A stretch of 64,000 nucleotides of DNA from Pseudomonas azotoformans. GTDB taxonomy: Bacteria > Pseudomonadota > Gammaproteobacteria > Pseudomonadales > Pseudomonadaceae. A program made the translations under genes and the position numbers. The notes under the pieces were generated by a model, which made no database searches, was not told the origin of the DNA, and saw only the letters and a program-made list of their open reading frames with translations. Shown here piece after piece: positions 18,454-28,845 of this stretch (positions within the stretch are counted from its first letter, which is position 1; every line of letters begins with the position of its first letter). The stretch spans positions 1,302,001 to 1,366,000 of the forward strand of contig NZ_CP014546.1 of assembly GCF_001579805.1 (NCBI RefSeq). Reading direction: 5' to 3'.

Positions 18454-21109
18454 AATCAGTCGCGCCGCACTGTTCGGCAAACTCAACAGCGTGGCCTACA
18501 AGGCCATCGAAGCCGCCACCGTGTTCTGCAAACTGCGGGGCAATCCGTATGTGGAACTGGCCCACTGGTTCCACCAGTTGCTGCAACTGCAGGACTCGGA
18601 CCTGCACCGCATCATCCGTCAGTTCAACGTGGAGCCGGCGCGCCTGGCCCGTGACCTGACAGAAGCGCTGGACCGTTTGCCGCGTGGCTCGACGTCGATC
18701 ACCGACCTGTCCTCCCATGTGGAAGAGGCCGTGGAACGCGGTTGGGTGTATGGCAGCCTGATGTTTGGTGAAAGCCAGGTGCGCACTGGCTACCTGGTGC
18801 TCGGCATCCTGAAGACGCCAAGCCTGCGCCATGCGCTGTTGGGCTTGTCTGCCGAGTTCGACAAGATCAAGGCCGAGGCCCTGAGCGAGCGTTTCGACGA
18901 ATACGTCGGGGATTCGCCGGAAAACGCCTTGAGCGCCAGCGATGGTTTTAATGCCGGTGCCGTGCCCGGTGAAGCCAGCGGTGCCATGGCGCCGAGCGCG
19001 ATGGGCAAGCAGGAAGCCCTCAAGCGCTTCACCGTTGACCTGACCGAACAGGCCCGCAGCGGCAAGCTCGACCCGATTGTTGGCCGTGACGAAGAGATCC
19101 GCCAACTGGTCGACATCCTTATGCGTCGTCGCCAGAACAACCCGATCCTCACCGGTGAAGCCGGGGTGGGCAAGACCGCCGTGGTCGAAGGTTTCGCCCT
19201 GCGCATCGTCGCCGGTGACGTGCCGCCAGCCCTGAAAGACGTGGAACTGCGCAGCCTCGACGTGGGCCTGCTGCAAGCTGGCGCGAGCATGAAAGGCGAG
19301 TTCGAACAGCGCCTGCGCCAGGTCATCGAAGACGTGCAGGCGTCGCCCAAGCCGATCATCCTGTTCATCGACGAAGCCCATACGTTGGTAGGCGCCGGCG
19401 GCGCTGCCGGCACCGGTGATGCGGCCAACCTGCTCAAGCCTGCATTGGCTCGCGGCACCCTGCGCACCGTGGCCGCGACCACCTGGGCCGAATACAAGAA
19501 ACACATCGAGAAAGACCCGGCCCTGACCCGTCGCTTCCAGGTGGTACAGGTGGCCGAGCCGTCGGAAGACAAGGCGCTGCTGATGATGCGTGGCGTGGCG
19601 TCGACTATGGAGAAACACCACCAGGTGCAGATCCTCGACGAAGCCCTGGAAGCTTCGGTGAAGCTGTCCCACCGCTACATCCCGGCGCGCCAGTTGCCGG
19701 ACAAATCCGTGAGCCTGCTGGACACCGCCTGCGCCCGCGTCGCCATCAGCCTGCACGCGGTGCCGGCGGAGGTGGACGACAGCCGCCGTCGCATCGAGGC
19801 ACTGGAAACCGAGCTGCAAATCATCGCCCGTGAGCATGCCATCGGCATTGCGATTGGTGCGCGCCAAACCAACACCGAGGCGCTGTTGAGCGCTGAGCGT
19901 GAGCGTCTAGCGACCTTGGAAAGCCGCTGGGCCGAAGAGAAAACGTTGGTGGATGAACTGCTCGCCACCCGTGCAACCTTGCGCGAAAAAGCCGGTGTGG
20001 TGGACAGTGGCAACGATGAATTGCGCGCCCAACTGGTCGACCTACAACAACGCCTGAGCGCCCTGCAGGGCGAAACCCCGCTGATCCTGCCGACCGTGGA
20101 TTACCAGGCCGTGGCCTCGGTGGTCGCTGACTGGACCGGCATCCCAGTGGGCCGCATGGCGCGCAATGAATTGGAGACGGTGCTCAACCTCGACCAGCAC
20201 CTGAAAAAACGCATTATCGGCCAGGATCATGCCTTACAGATGATCGCCAAGCGCATCCAGACCTCCCGCGCCGGCCTCGACAACCCGAGCAAGCCGATTG
20301 GCGTGTTCATGCTGGCCGGCACCTCCGGTGTGGGCAAGACCGAAACCGCCCTGGCCCTGGCCGAAGCCATGTACGGCGGTGAGCAGAACGTCATCACCAT
20401 CAACATGAGCGAATTCCAGGAAGCCCACACGGTGTCGACCCTCAAAGGCGCACCACCGGGCTATATCGGCTATGGCGAAGGCGGCGTGCTGACCGAAGCC
20501 GTACGGCGCAAACCCTACAGCGTGGTGCTGCTGGACGAGGTGGAAAAAGCCCACCCGGACGTGCATGAGATCTTCTTCCAGGTGTTCGACAAGGGCGTGA
20601 TGGAGGATGGTGAAGGCCGGGTGATCGACTTCAAGAACACCCTGATCCTGCTGACCACCAACGCCGGCACCGAGCTGATTTCCCACGTGAGCAAAGACCC
20701 GGCGAACATTCCTGAACCGGAAGAAATCGCCAAGGCCCTGCGCCAGCCGCTGCTGGAAATCTTCCCGCCGGCGCTGCTCGGCCGTCTGGTGACCATCCCT
20801 TACTACCCGCTCAGCGACGAGATGCTCAAGGCGATCACCCGCCTGCAACTGGGCCGCATCAAGAAGCGCGTAGAGAGCACGCACAAAGTGGCTTTCGATT
20901 ACGACGACGCGGTGGTCGACCTGATCGTCTCGCGCTGCACCGAGACCGAAAGCGGCGGGCGCATGATCGACACCATTCTGACCAACAGCCTGCTGCCGGA
21001 CATGAGCCGTGAGTTCCTCACGCGCATGCTCGAAGGCAAGCCGCTGGCGGGTGTGCGCATCAGCAGCCGGGATAATGAATTGCACTACGACTTCAGCGAC
21101 GCGGCCTAA
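18446..21109 (+). CDS. clpV: T6SS AAA+ ATPase ClpV (TssH)
   Basis: Sheath-recycling unfoldase of 887 residues. Order: N-terminal Clp-N-like domain that binds contracted TssC, first AAA module with GEAGVGKT near 235, a coiled middle region, then a second AAA module with GTSGVGKT near 625 and LLDEVEKAHPDV as Walker B. Length and two intact modules indicate a functional enzyme. It overlaps tssG by 8 bases and precedes vgrG by 3 bases. Confidence 0.95.
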   Translation: MGEISRAALFGKLNSVAYKAIEAATVFCKLRGNPYVELAHWFHQLLQLQDSDLHRIIRQFNVEPARLARDLTEALDRLPRGSTSITDLSSHVEEAVERGWVYGSLMFGESQVRTGYLVLGILKTPSLRHALLGLSAEFDKIKAEALSERFDEYVGDSPENALSASDGFNAGAVPGEASGAMAPSAMGKQEALKRFTVDLTEQARSGKLDPIVGRDEEIRQLVDILMRRRQNNPILTGEAGVGKTAVVEGFALRIVAGDVPPALKDVELRSLDVGLLQAGASMKGEFEQRLRQVIEDVQASPKPIILFIDEAHTLVGAGGAAGTGDAANLLKPALARGTLRTVAATTWAEYKKHIEKDPALTRRFQVVQVAEPSEDKALLMMRGVASTMEKHHQVQILDEALEASVKLSHRYIPARQLPDKSVSLLDTACARVAISLHAVPAEVDDSRRRIEALETELQIIAREHAIGIAIGARQTNTEALLSAERERLATLESRWAEEKTLVDELLATRATLREKAGVVDSGNDELRAQLVDLQQRLSALQGETPLILPTVDYQAVASVVADWTGIPVGRMARNELETVLNLDQHLKKRIIGQDHALQMIAKRIQTSRAGLDNPSKPIGVFMLAGTSGVGKTETALALAEAMYGGEQNVITINMSEFQEAHTVSTLKGAPPGYIGYGEGGVLTEAVRRKPYSVVLLDEVEKAHPDVHEIFFQVFDKGVMEDGEGRVIDFKNTLILLTTNAGTELISHVSKDPANIPEPEEIAKALRQPLLEIFPPALLGRLVTIPYYPLSDEMLKAITRLQLGRIKKRVESTHKVAFDYDDAVVDLIVSRCTETESGGRMIDTILTNSLLPDMSREFLTRMLEGKPLAGVRISSRDNELHYDFSDAA

Positions 21110-21112
21110 ACG

Positions 21113-23053
21113 ATGCTATTCAACCAAGCCTCACGCCTGGCCAAAATCACCAGCCCACTCGGGCCGGATGTTCTGCTGCTCAATGAAATGGGCGGCGGCG
21201 AGGAGCTGGGCAGGCTGTTCAATTACGAGCTGCAACTGACGTCCCTGGACGCCAACATCGACCTCAACCAGTTGCTCGGCAAACCCATGAGCGTGGGCCT
21301 GCAATTGGCGGACGGTGGCGAGCGGCACTTCCACGGCATCGTCGCGCGGTGCAGCCAGAATATCGACCAGGGCCAGTTCGCCAGTTACCAGGTGACGCTG
21401 CGTCCTTGGTTTTGGCTGCTCAGCCGCACGTCGGACTGCCGGATTTTCCAGAACCTGAGCATCCCGCAGATCATCAAGCAGGTGTTCCGCGACCTGGGTT
21501 TTTCCGACTTCGAAGACGCCCTGAGCCGGCCCTACCGCGAGTGGGAATACTGCGTGCAGTACCGCGAGACCAGCTTTGATTTCGTCAGCCGCTTGATGGA
21601 GCAGGAAGGCATCTACTACTTCTTCCGCCATGAGCAAGACCGCCATGTGCTGGTGCTGGCCGATGCCTACGGCGCCCACACCACGGTGCCGGGCTATGCG
21701 TCGATCCCGTACTACCCCAAGGACGAGCAGCAGCGCGAACGCGACCATATGCACAACTGGCACCTGGCGCACGAAGTGCAGCCGGGTTCGCTGGAGCTCA
21801 ACGACTACGACTTCCAGCGCCCCAGCGCCAGCATCGACGTGCGCTCGGCCATGCCGCGCCCGCACACCGCCGGCGACTACCCGCTGTACGACTACCCCGG
21901 CACCTACGTGCAAAGCGAAGACGGCGAGCACTACGCGCGCACTCGCATCGAAGCGCTGCAAACCCTGCATGAACAGATCGAGTTCAGCGGCAATGCTCGC
22001 GGCCTGGGCTCGGGGCATTTATTCAGCCTGACCGGCTTCAGTCGCCAGGACCAGAACCGTGAATACCTGATCGTCGGCTGTCGCTACTACATCGTCCAGG
22101 AAAGCCTGGAAAGCGGCGGTGGGTCGGGTTCAGCACAGTTCGAAAGCAGCCTCACTTGCATCGACGCCCAGCAGAGCTTCCGCCCATTGGCCAACACCCA
22201 CCGCCCCATTGTCAAAGGCCCGCAGACCGCGCTGGTGGTCGGCCCCAAAGGCGAGGAAATCTGGACCGACCAGTACGGCCGCGTGAAGGTGCACTTCTAC
22301 TGGGACCGTCACGACCAATCCAACGAGAACAGCTCGTGCTGGATTCGGGTGTCGCAATCCTGGGCCGGCAAGAACTGGGGCTCGATGCAGATTCCACGGA
22401 TCGGCCAGGAAGTGATCGTGAGCTTTCTTGAGGGTGACCCCGACCGGCCGATCATCACCGGGCGGGTCTACAACGCCGAACAGACCGTGCCTTACGACCT
22501 GCCGGAAAACGCGACCCAGAGCGGCATGAAAAGCCGTTCGAGCAAGGGCGGCACACCGGCCAACTTCAATGAAATCCGCATGGAGGACAAGAAGGGTCTG
22601 GAGCAGTTGTACATCCATGCCGAGCGCAATCAGGACATCGTGGTCGAGGTGGATGAGAGCCATTCGGTGGGACATGACCGCAACAAGAGTATTGGCCATG
22701 ACGAGACGGTGACCATCGGCAACAACCGTCTGCGCATCGTCAAGCAGGAAGACATCCTTTCGGTGGGCCAGAGGAAGACCGACAGCATCAGCCAGAGCTA
22801 TGTCATCGAAGTCGGTGAAAACCTGCGCCTGGTCTGCGGCGAAAGCATCCTGGAGTTGAACGCCAGCGGGCAGATCAACCTCACGGGCGTGCAAATCAGC
22901 TTCTATGCCAGCGGCGATGCCGAGTTCAACACCGGCGGCGTGCTGCACCTGAACAACGGCGGCGGCCCCGGCGCGACACCGGACGGCCAGGGCCAGAAAG
23001 CCGCCATCGACGCCAATATCAAAGCCGCGTTCCCCGCGCCCAAAAGCTCCTGA
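21113..23053 (+). CDS. vgrG: T6SS spike protein VgrG
   Basis: Spike protein of 646 residues with gp27-like and gp5-like regions (LFNYELQLTS near residue 39; FLEGDPDRPIITGRVYN in the gp5 OB-fold region) and a repetitive beta-helix tail. It stops without an added C-terminal enzyme domain, so effector cargo should ride on the Rhs/PAAR protein encoded two genes later. It lies immediately downstream of clpV. Confidence 0.95.
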   Translation: MLFNQASRLAKITSPLGPDVLLLNEMGGGEELGRLFNYELQLTSLDANIDLNQLLGKPMSVGLQLADGGERHFHGIVARCSQNIDQGQFASYQVTLRPWFWLLSRTSDCRIFQNLSIPQIIKQVFRDLGFSDFEDALSRPYREWEYCVQYRETSFDFVSRLMEQEGIYYFFRHEQDRHVLVLADAYGAHTTVPGYASIPYYPKDEQQRERDHMHNWHLAHEVQPGSLELNDYDFQRPSASIDVRSAMPRPHTAGDYPLYDYPGTYVQSEDGEHYARTRIEALQTLHEQIEFSGNARGLGSGHLFSLTGFSRQDQNREYLIVGCRYYIVQESLESGGGSGSAQFESSLTCIDAQQSFRPLANTHRPIVKGPQTALVVGPKGEEIWTDQYGRVKVHFYWDRHDQSNENSSCWIRVSQSWAGKNWGSMQIPRIGQEVIVSFLEGDPDRPIITGRVYNAEQTVPYDLPENATQSGMKSRSSKGGTPANFNEIRMEDKKGLEQLYIHAERNQDIVVEVDESHSVGHDRNKSIGHDETVTIGNNRLRIVKQEDILSVGQRKTDSISQSYVIEVGENLRLVCGESILELNASGQINLTGVQISFYASGDAEFNTGGVLHLNNGGGPGATPDGQGQKAAIDANIKAAFPAPKSS

Positions 23054-23068
23054 CGAGACCTGTTTGCC

Positions 23069-23503
23069 ATGACGTACCGGATCAACGAATTCCAGTTTCA
23101 ACTGCCCGCCAGCGAGCTGCAGGACGCAACAATCAATATCCTCAAGTTTCCTGAATTGGGCACCTCCCTGATCGTCAGCCGCAGCCTGCTCGCCGAGGGT
23201 GAAACCCTGCACAGCAACTTCAATGACCAACTCCAGCGCCTGGAAAAACAGGTGCAGGATTTGCGTTATCAGCCGGGCGTGGACGTGCGCCTGGGCGCGG
23301 CTCAAGAAGTGGCAGGCATCGAGCTGCGCAGCCAGTTCAACAAGGGCAATGACAAGGTGTTCCAGTACCAGCTGGCTCTGGTGCTGCCGGGTACGCGCAA
23401 GATGCTCGCGTTGAGTTATGTGAAGGCAGACAAGCTCGGGGACGCCGAGGCGGCGCACTGGGCGTTGATCAAAAACTCGCTGTCGTTCGACGCTATTTCT
23501 TGA
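23069..23503 (+). CDS. Eag-type (DUF1795/DcrB-like) T6SS effector chaperone
   Basis: Small protein of 144 residues of the DUF1795 family (YRINEFQFQLP start, INILKFPELGTSLIVSR, W-x-LIKNSLSF end). Known: Eag proteins bind and shield the N-terminal transmembrane segments of prePAAR effectors and are needed for loading onto VgrG. The location, 15 bases after vgrG and 12 bases before the start of an Rhs effector that has exactly such segments, fits this role closely. Confidence 0.88.
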   Translation: MTYRINEFQFQLPASELQDATINILKFPELGTSLIVSRSLLAEGETLHSNFNDQLQRLEKQVQDLRYQPGVDVRLGAAQEVAGIELRSQFNKGNDKVFQYQLALVLPGTRKMLALSYVKADKLGDAEAAHWALIKNSLSFDAIS

Positions 23504-23515
23504 TGAGTGGCCTGC

Positions 23516-26500
23516 ATGTCTGACGCGTTATGGGCCGCCCGCATGGGCGACGCGCTCTCCCACACCTCGATGATGGCGGACATCCTTGGCGGCGTGCTGG
23601 AGGTAGCGGCCAATATCGCGATCACCGCCGTGGCGACCGCTGCCGTGGTTGCCGCCACCGGGATTACCGTCGCGACTGGCGGGCTTGGCTGCTTCCTGCT
23701 GGGTGCCGTGGTGGGCACGATTGTCGGCCTGGCCATGAGCAAGACCGGGGCGGACAAGGGCCTGACGAATTTATGCGATACCTTCGCCAACGCACTGTTC
23801 CCGCCCACGGTGCAGGCCAATATTCTCACAGGCTCTACGGACACTCTGACCAATTCCATCCCGGCTGCCCGCGCTGCTGGGGCGATCAGCTCCCATGTCG
23901 CGCCAGCCGGCACCGAACTGGAAGCGCCCGCACCTGAGCCAGAAGCCAGCTACCTGGACATGGCCGAGAGTTTCTTCTCGCAGATGTGGCGTCCCACGGT
24001 CGCGACGCCCGCGCCCGGCGCCGTACCCAAGCCGCTGGACTTGGTGGTGTGCATGAAGCACCCGCCTATGCCGCCGCAGTTCCTGGCTGAGGGCTCGGAT
24101 AAAGTCACGATCAACGGCCAACCGGCTGTGCGCAGCGGTGATCGCAGCACCTGCGATGCAACGGTGGTGTCGTCCGGCCTGATTTCCTCCAACGTGACCA
24201 TTGGCGGCGGCTCGGTGGTCGTGCGTGAGATCCGCAGTGGCAAGACGCCGGGCGTGGGGCTGGCGGTCACGGCGCTGTTGATGCTCAAGGGTGGCAAGGG
24301 CAAGTTCTTCAGCAAGTTGCCGTGCATGCTGATCGGCGGGGCCACGTCGATGGCCGTCAGCAGCGCGATGGGGGCCGTGGCGAACGCCGCGATGGGCTCG
24401 GCGAACCCGGTGCATGCGGCCACAGGCGCAAAGGTGCTGGGCGATGCCGAGGAGCTGGATTTCGTACTGCCCGGCATCTTGCCGATCGACTGGCAGCGCT
24501 TCTACAACAGCCGCGATGAGCGCTCGGGCGCAATGTTCGGCGCAGGCTGGAGCGTGCCCTATGAAGTGTGCGTCGAGATCCTGCCCCATCCAGAAGGCGG
24601 TGAAACGCTGATTTATACCGACGAGCAAGGTCGGCGTATCGACATGGGCTCGATTCCCTTGGGCGGCGCGGTGTTCAGCGCCGGTGAAGGGCTCGCGGTG
24701 CGGCGTCACCTCAATGGACAGTTGCTGATCGAGAGCGATGACGGCCTGTATCGCTTGCTTGAACCCTCCGCCAACCCGTCGCTGCTGCGCCTGACTCAAC
24801 TGGGCGACCGTAACGACAACCGAATCCATGTCGACTACGACGAAGCCGGTCGCCTGGTGCGGCTGCGTGATACGTTCGATCTCGTGCAGGTTGAGTTGAT
24901 CCGTGATCAGGGCTTGTTAGCGCGCATCGAACGTTTATACCCCGACCAGCGCCGAGAAGTGCTCGTCAGCTACGGCTTCGACACAGCGGGGAACCTGGCT
25001 GAAGTGCGTGATGCAACGGGTCAGGTTCAGCGTCGTTTTGCCTACGACAGCGGTCGCAGGATGGTGGAGCACCAACTGCCGACCGGGCTTCGTTGCTTCT
25101 ACGAATGGTCTTTGGTTGAAGGTTTGGAATGGCGCGTGGTCCGGCACTGGACCGATGAGGGCGACGCTTACCAGTTCGACTATGACCTACAAGCCGGTAT
25201 CACGCGGATTACCGACGGCTTGCAGCGTGTCAGCACCCGTCACTGGAACACCCAGCACCAGATCATTCGGTACAGCGACAACCTCGACCACACCTGGCTG
25301 TTCGACTGGAACGACGAGCGCCAATTGCTCAGCGCCACCGACCCTCAGGGCGGGCGCTTTGAGTACAGCTACGATGAGGCCGGCAACCTGATCGGCGAAA
25401 CCGACCCGTTGGGCCGCAGCGATTCGACTTTATGGCTGGAGCATTGGGCGCTACCACTGGTGGAAACCGATGCCGCCGACAACAGCTGGCACTATCGATA
25501 TGACTCACGCGGCAACTGCATCGCCGAAACCGATCCGCTGGGCTATATCACCCGTTACCGCTACGACGACCACGGCCAGCCCGTGGAAATCATCGACGCC
25601 ACCGGCAAAAGCAAAAAACTGCGCTGGAACCCGTTCGGACAACTGGTCGAGCACATCGACTGCTCGGGTTACCCCACCCGGTTCAGCTACGACGAGCGCG
25701 GTTATCTGCAGGTCATCACCGATGCCCTGGGTGAGCGTACCCAATTCAGCTACGACGCCCAGGGGCGTTTGCTCACAACCCAATTGCCAGACGGCCGTAC
25801 CGAGCACTATCAGCGTGATGTCAGCGGTCAGCTGGTGGGTTACACCGACCCCGCCGGACACACCACGCTCTATCAACACAACCGCCGTGGACAAGTCCGC
25901 CAACGCACCGACGCCCATGGGCGGCAGGTGCAGTTCGGCTATGACAGCTATGGACGGCTGCAAGCGCTGATCAACGAGAACGGCGAGCGGTATCGTTTTG
26001 CCTGGGACGCCGGGGATCGGCTGACTGAACAGCAAGACCTCGACGGCAGCGCCAAGCGCTACAGCTATGACCCGCTGGATAACGTCGCGGCGGTGACTGC
26101 CGTGCCGGCGCCTTACGGAAATGGTCTGGCCCTGGTGCCCGAAACGCCGCCCGCGCCGATCGTCCATCGATTGCAACGCGATGCGGTGGGCCGGCTGATT
26201 GCCAAGACCACCGACGATGGCCGCACCGACTACAGCTACGACGCAGTGGACCAGCTCACGGCGGTCACCTTCACCGATTCGCAGGGCGACGCCCAAGCCC
26301 TGGGTTTTGCCTACGACGCCCTCGGCCAACTGCTTTGCGAGCAGAGTTCGGCGGGCAACCTGCAACACCACTACGACGAACTCGGCAACCTGATCCAGAC
26401 CCAACTGCCGGACGGCCGCTGGCTCAACCGCCTGTATTACGGCAGCGGCCACCTGCACCAGATCAACCTCGACGGCCAGGTCATCAGCGACTTCGAACGC

Positions 26501-27928
26501 GACCGCCTGCACCGCGAAGTACTGCGCACCCAGGGCCAGCTCACCACCCGTAGCGAATACGACCGCAGTGGCCGCCTGCGTTCGCGCCAACGCCGCTTGG
26601 CAAGTCAGCCCTCGTTGATGCCGGCAGCCGCGCAAAAACAGTTCGAATACGACCCCGCCGACAACCTGATCGGCAAACTCGACCAACAACCCGCCGCGCA
26701 ACACCGCCAACTGCTGCACTACGACGCCACCGGCCGCATCATCGCCAGCCAGGACAGCCTGCACGGCCAGCGCGAAACCTTCGCCTACGACGCCGCCGCC
26801 AACCTGCTGGACGGCCCGCAGGCAGGTGCCGGGCTGGTGGTGCATAACAAGCTGCTGACCTATCAGGACAAACGTTATCGCTACGATGCGTTTGGGCGGA
26901 TGATCGAAAAACGCAGCGCCAAACGGGGCGTGCAGCGGTTTGCCTACGATGCTGAAAGCCGCTTGATTGAAGTGCGTAACGATGACGGCAGCGTCGTGCG
27001 AATGACCTACGACCCGCTGGGCCGACGCATCGAAAAAACCGAGCATGGCAGTGACGGGTATCCGCTGGGAGACAAGCAGTTTGTGTGGGATGGACTGCGG
27101 TTGTTGCAGGAGCATAAACACAGCCAGACCAGCCTCTATGTTTACGACGATGACGGCTACGAACCGCTGGCTCGCGTCGACGGCATGGGCCCGTTGCAGA
27201 AGATTCGCTATTACCACAACGACCTGAACGGGCTGCCGGAACAACTGACCGAGGCCGATGGGCACAGCGTCTGGCAGGCGACTTATCGGGTGTGGGGCAA
27301 TACGCTGGAGGAAGTGCGCGAGCCTTATTACATTGAAGAGCAGAATCTGCGGTTTCAGGGGCAGTATCTGGATCGGGAGACGGGGCTGCATTTCAATACG
27401 TTCAGGTTTTATGATCCGGATGTGGGGCGGTTTACGACGCCGGACCCGATTGGGTTGGCGGGGGGCATCAATCTTTATTTGTATGCCGCCAATCCATATG
27501 GATGGGTTGACCCACTGGGCTGGAGCTGTACGTCATCCATAAACCGACGCATTGGACGCCTGAAAAAACAGGGATACCAGGACCACCACATACTGAGCGA
27601 CAAGCATGCCAGTACAAAAAATCACCCTCTGCTTAAATTGGCAGGATTCGATTTGCAAAGTCGGCAAAATAAAATATTCCTGCCCAACAAGACTCGGGCG
27701 ATGACTGACGGACGTCGGTCTATTCACCAAGGACGCCATGCAGCTAGGGTCAATCAAAACCTTGGAAGCAAAATGGATCGAGTACAAAAGGTTGGCAAAC
27801 GTGAAAACTGGGATCAGGCCCAATACCGCAAAGCCCTAGATAAAATCGTGTCCGATGAGCGAAGATTACTCCGCTCTGGCGAGAGACAATTGAATAAAAA
27901 TGCGCGCCCAGGCGCACATTACAATTAG
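23516..27928 (+). CDS. PAAR/Rhs T6SS effector with AHH-type nuclease tip
   Basis: Polymorphic toxin of 1470 residues. prePAAR motif AARMGDALSH (7-16); hydrophobic pairs at about 24-50 and 55-75, and again at about 244-262 and 271-295; PAAR region about 175-240; then an Rhs cage with many YD repeats. The cage ends with DPIGLAGGINLYLYAANPYG and DPLGWS. The last ~133 residues (from about 27527) form the toxin tip with DHHILSDKH, FLPNK and HQGRH motifs, matching the AHH group of HNH/EndoVII-fold nucleases. ATG at 23516 is preferred over GTG at 23507 because the prePAAR motif starts there. Predicted DNase or RNase delivered to rival cells. Confidence 0.92.
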   Translation: MSDALWAARMGDALSHTSMMADILGGVLEVAANIAITAVATAAVVAATGITVATGGLGCFLLGAVVGTIVGLAMSKTGADKGLTNLCDTFANALFPPTVQANILTGSTDTLTNSIPAARAAGAISSHVAPAGTELEAPAPEPEASYLDMAESFFSQMWRPTVATPAPGAVPKPLDLVVCMKHPPMPPQFLAEGSDKVTINGQPAVRSGDRSTCDATVVSSGLISSNVTIGGGSVVVREIRSGKTPGVGLAVTALLMLKGGKGKFFSKLPCMLIGGATSMAVSSAMGAVANAAMGSANPVHAATGAKVLGDAEELDFVLPGILPIDWQRFYNSRDERSGAMFGAGWSVPYEVCVEILPHPEGGETLIYTDEQGRRIDMGSIPLGGAVFSAGEGLAVRRHLNGQLLIESDDGLYRLLEPSANPSLLRLTQLGDRNDNRIHVDYDEAGRLVRLRDTFDLVQVELIRDQGLLARIERLYPDQRREVLVSYGFDTAGNLAEVRDATGQVQRRFAYDSGRRMVEHQLPTGLRCFYEWSLVEGLEWRVVRHWTDEGDAYQFDYDLQAGITRITDGLQRVSTRHWNTQHQIIRYSDNLDHTWLFDWNDERQLLSATDPQGGRFEYSYDEAGNLIGETDPLGRSDSTLWLEHWALPLVETDAADNSWHYRYDSRGNCIAETDPLGYITRYRYDDHGQPVEIIDATGKSKKLRWNPFGQLVEHIDCSGYPTRFSYDERGYLQVITDALGERTQFSYDAQGRLLTTQLPDGRTEHYQRDVSGQLVGYTDPAGHTTLYQHNRRGQVRQRTDAHGRQVQFGYDSYGRLQALINENGERYRFAWDAGDRLTEQQDLDGSAKRYSYDPLDNVAAVTAVPAPYGNGLALVPETPPAPIVHRLQRDAVGRLIAKTTDDGRTDYSYDAVDQLTAVTFTDSQGDAQALGFAYDALGQLLCEQSSAGNLQHHYDELGNLIQTQLPDGRWLNRLYYGSGHLHQINLDGQVISDFERDRLHREVLRTQGQLTTRSEYDRSGRLRSRQRRLASQPSLMPAAAQKQFEYDPADNLIGKLDQQPAAQHRQLLHYDATGRIIASQDSLHGQRETFAYDAAANLLDGPQAGAGLVVHNKLLTYQDKRYRYDAFGRMIEKRSAKRGVQRFAYDAESRLIEVRNDDGSVVRMTYDPLGRRIEKTEHGSDGYPLGDKQFVWDGLRLLQEHKHSQTSLYVYDDDGYEPLARVDGMGPLQKIRYYHNDLNGLPEQLTEADGHSVWQATYRVWGNTLEEVREPYYIEEQNLRFQGQYLDRETGLHFNTFRFYDPDVGRFTTPDPIGLAGGINLYLYAANPYGWVDPLGWSCTSSINRRIGRLKKQGYQDHHILSDKHASTKNHPLLKLAGFDLQSRQNKIFLPNKTRAMTDGRRSIHQGRHAARVNQNLGSKMDRVQKVGKRENWDQAQYRKALDKIVSDERRLLRSGERQLNKNARPGAHYN

Positions 27929-27939
27929 GATATCTAGAA

Positions 27940-28551
27940 ATGATCTTAAGCTGGAAAGCGCCTATCTATCACAGCGAAAAACTTCTGGGCTCATACGATA
28001 CCGAGATCGGCTCCTATGAGACTGCGGGATCGAACTTTGATTATTTATCGCTACTGTCAGGCGAACCGTATCCCGCCGACATGGATAGACCAAAAATATT
28101 TTTCCCATGCCAAAAGAAAAAGCTATTGGCGTATGACTGCTTATGGTTGTTGGGTGACATACCGTTGGTGAGCCAGAGGTTGGCAGATTTCCTCATGCAG
28201 AAAGCCAACCATCATATTCAGCTCTTGAAACCCGCTAGTGTTGCTGCAAACGGAGAAGCCGTGGATGACAGCTATTACATCCTCAATGCTGCCCAAGCGA
28301 TTAGCGCTGTTGATCACAGCAAGTCGGTACCGGAGCTCTCTGACAGTGGCTCAATACTGTACTTCAATGAAATTTGGCTTCGTGATACCGCCGCAGGAAT
28401 GGAAGGGATTGCCCGTGAGCGTGATTCTGGCGACCTATTGATTTCCCAAGATTTGGCTGATGCCATGATAGAAAACCGGTTCAAAGGTGACAAAGGACTA
28501 GGCTTCTACATCGCTAATCAATCATTTACCCCCTATAAAAAACAGGCATAA
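27940..28551 (+). CDS. Probable immunity protein for the Rhs AHH toxin (DUF1629/Imm11-like)
   Basis: Soluble protein of 203 residues with no signal peptide, starting 11 bases after the toxin stop and preceded by AGGATAT. The pattern (LVSQRLADFL, HIQLL, YYILN, a D-x-S segment, LLISQDLADAM, near-C-terminal FKG) resembles DUF1629/Imm11 immunity proteins. Position and size argue that it neutralises the AHH tip. The family name is from memory of the pattern; the neighbour relation is the stronger evidence. Confidence 0.75.
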   Translation: MILSWKAPIYHSEKLLGSYDTEIGSYETAGSNFDYLSLLSGEPYPADMDRPKIFFPCQKKKLLAYDCLWLLGDIPLVSQRLADFLMQKANHHIQLLKPASVAANGEAVDDSYYILNAAQAISAVDHSKSVPELSDSGSILYFNEIWLRDTAAGMEGIARERDSGDLLISQDLADAMIENRFKGDKGLGFYIANQSFTPYKKQA

Positions 28552-28558
28552 AATTAAC

Positions 28559-28620
28559 AATAAAGGGGACGGATCTATTCAATCCGGATAGGAACTATAA
28601 ATAAATCTGACCCCTTTATC
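28559..28620. repeat. Inverted-repeat element, copy A
   Basis: 62-bp element with perfect 9-bp ends ATAAAGGGG/CCCCTTTAT; the two halves remain imperfectly complementary beyond that. It lies between the first immunity gene and an orphan toxin tip. Copy B at 29428 matches at most positions with one indel. Confidence 0.85.
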
Positions 28621-28628
28621 CGTGCAAA

Positions 28629-28844
28629 TGTCGCACTATTCACAAAGGCTCACATCCTGGATACAACAAAGCTGTTCGGGCACAACTCAATGAAATATCC
28701 CTCGCGGGCAAGGCTGGAAAATGGAAAGAAGCCCAGGACGCGCAGGCAGTGAGGGAGGTTGTCAGCTCTGAACGGTCGAGATTACGCAATGGGCGTACTC
28801 GGTTGAATAGAAACTCAACTCAAGCAGGTCGCTGCGGGAAATAA
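28629..28844 (+). pseudogene. Orphan Rhs toxin-tip fragment (C-terminal half of an AHH nuclease)
   Basis: Reading 28629-28844 gives 71 codons plus stop, with RTIHKGSHPGYNKAVRAQL near the start and a basic end. This matches the second half of the AHH domain (H-x-G-x-H then Y-N-x-V-x-x-x-L), including the SERSRLRNGRTRLNRN end that parallels the intact tip (SDERRLLRSGERQLNKN). There is no start codon or Rhs core; the frame is open only from 28611, inside the repeat element. It is a displaced tip left from an earlier exchange, followed 1 base later by its immunity gene. Confidence 0.8.
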
Positions 28845-28845
28845 T

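Noticed and set aside
25505..27391. 628-codon minus-strand frame across the Rhs core
   Set aside because: Antisense shadow of the Rhs YD-repeat region with no ribosome site or family pattern.
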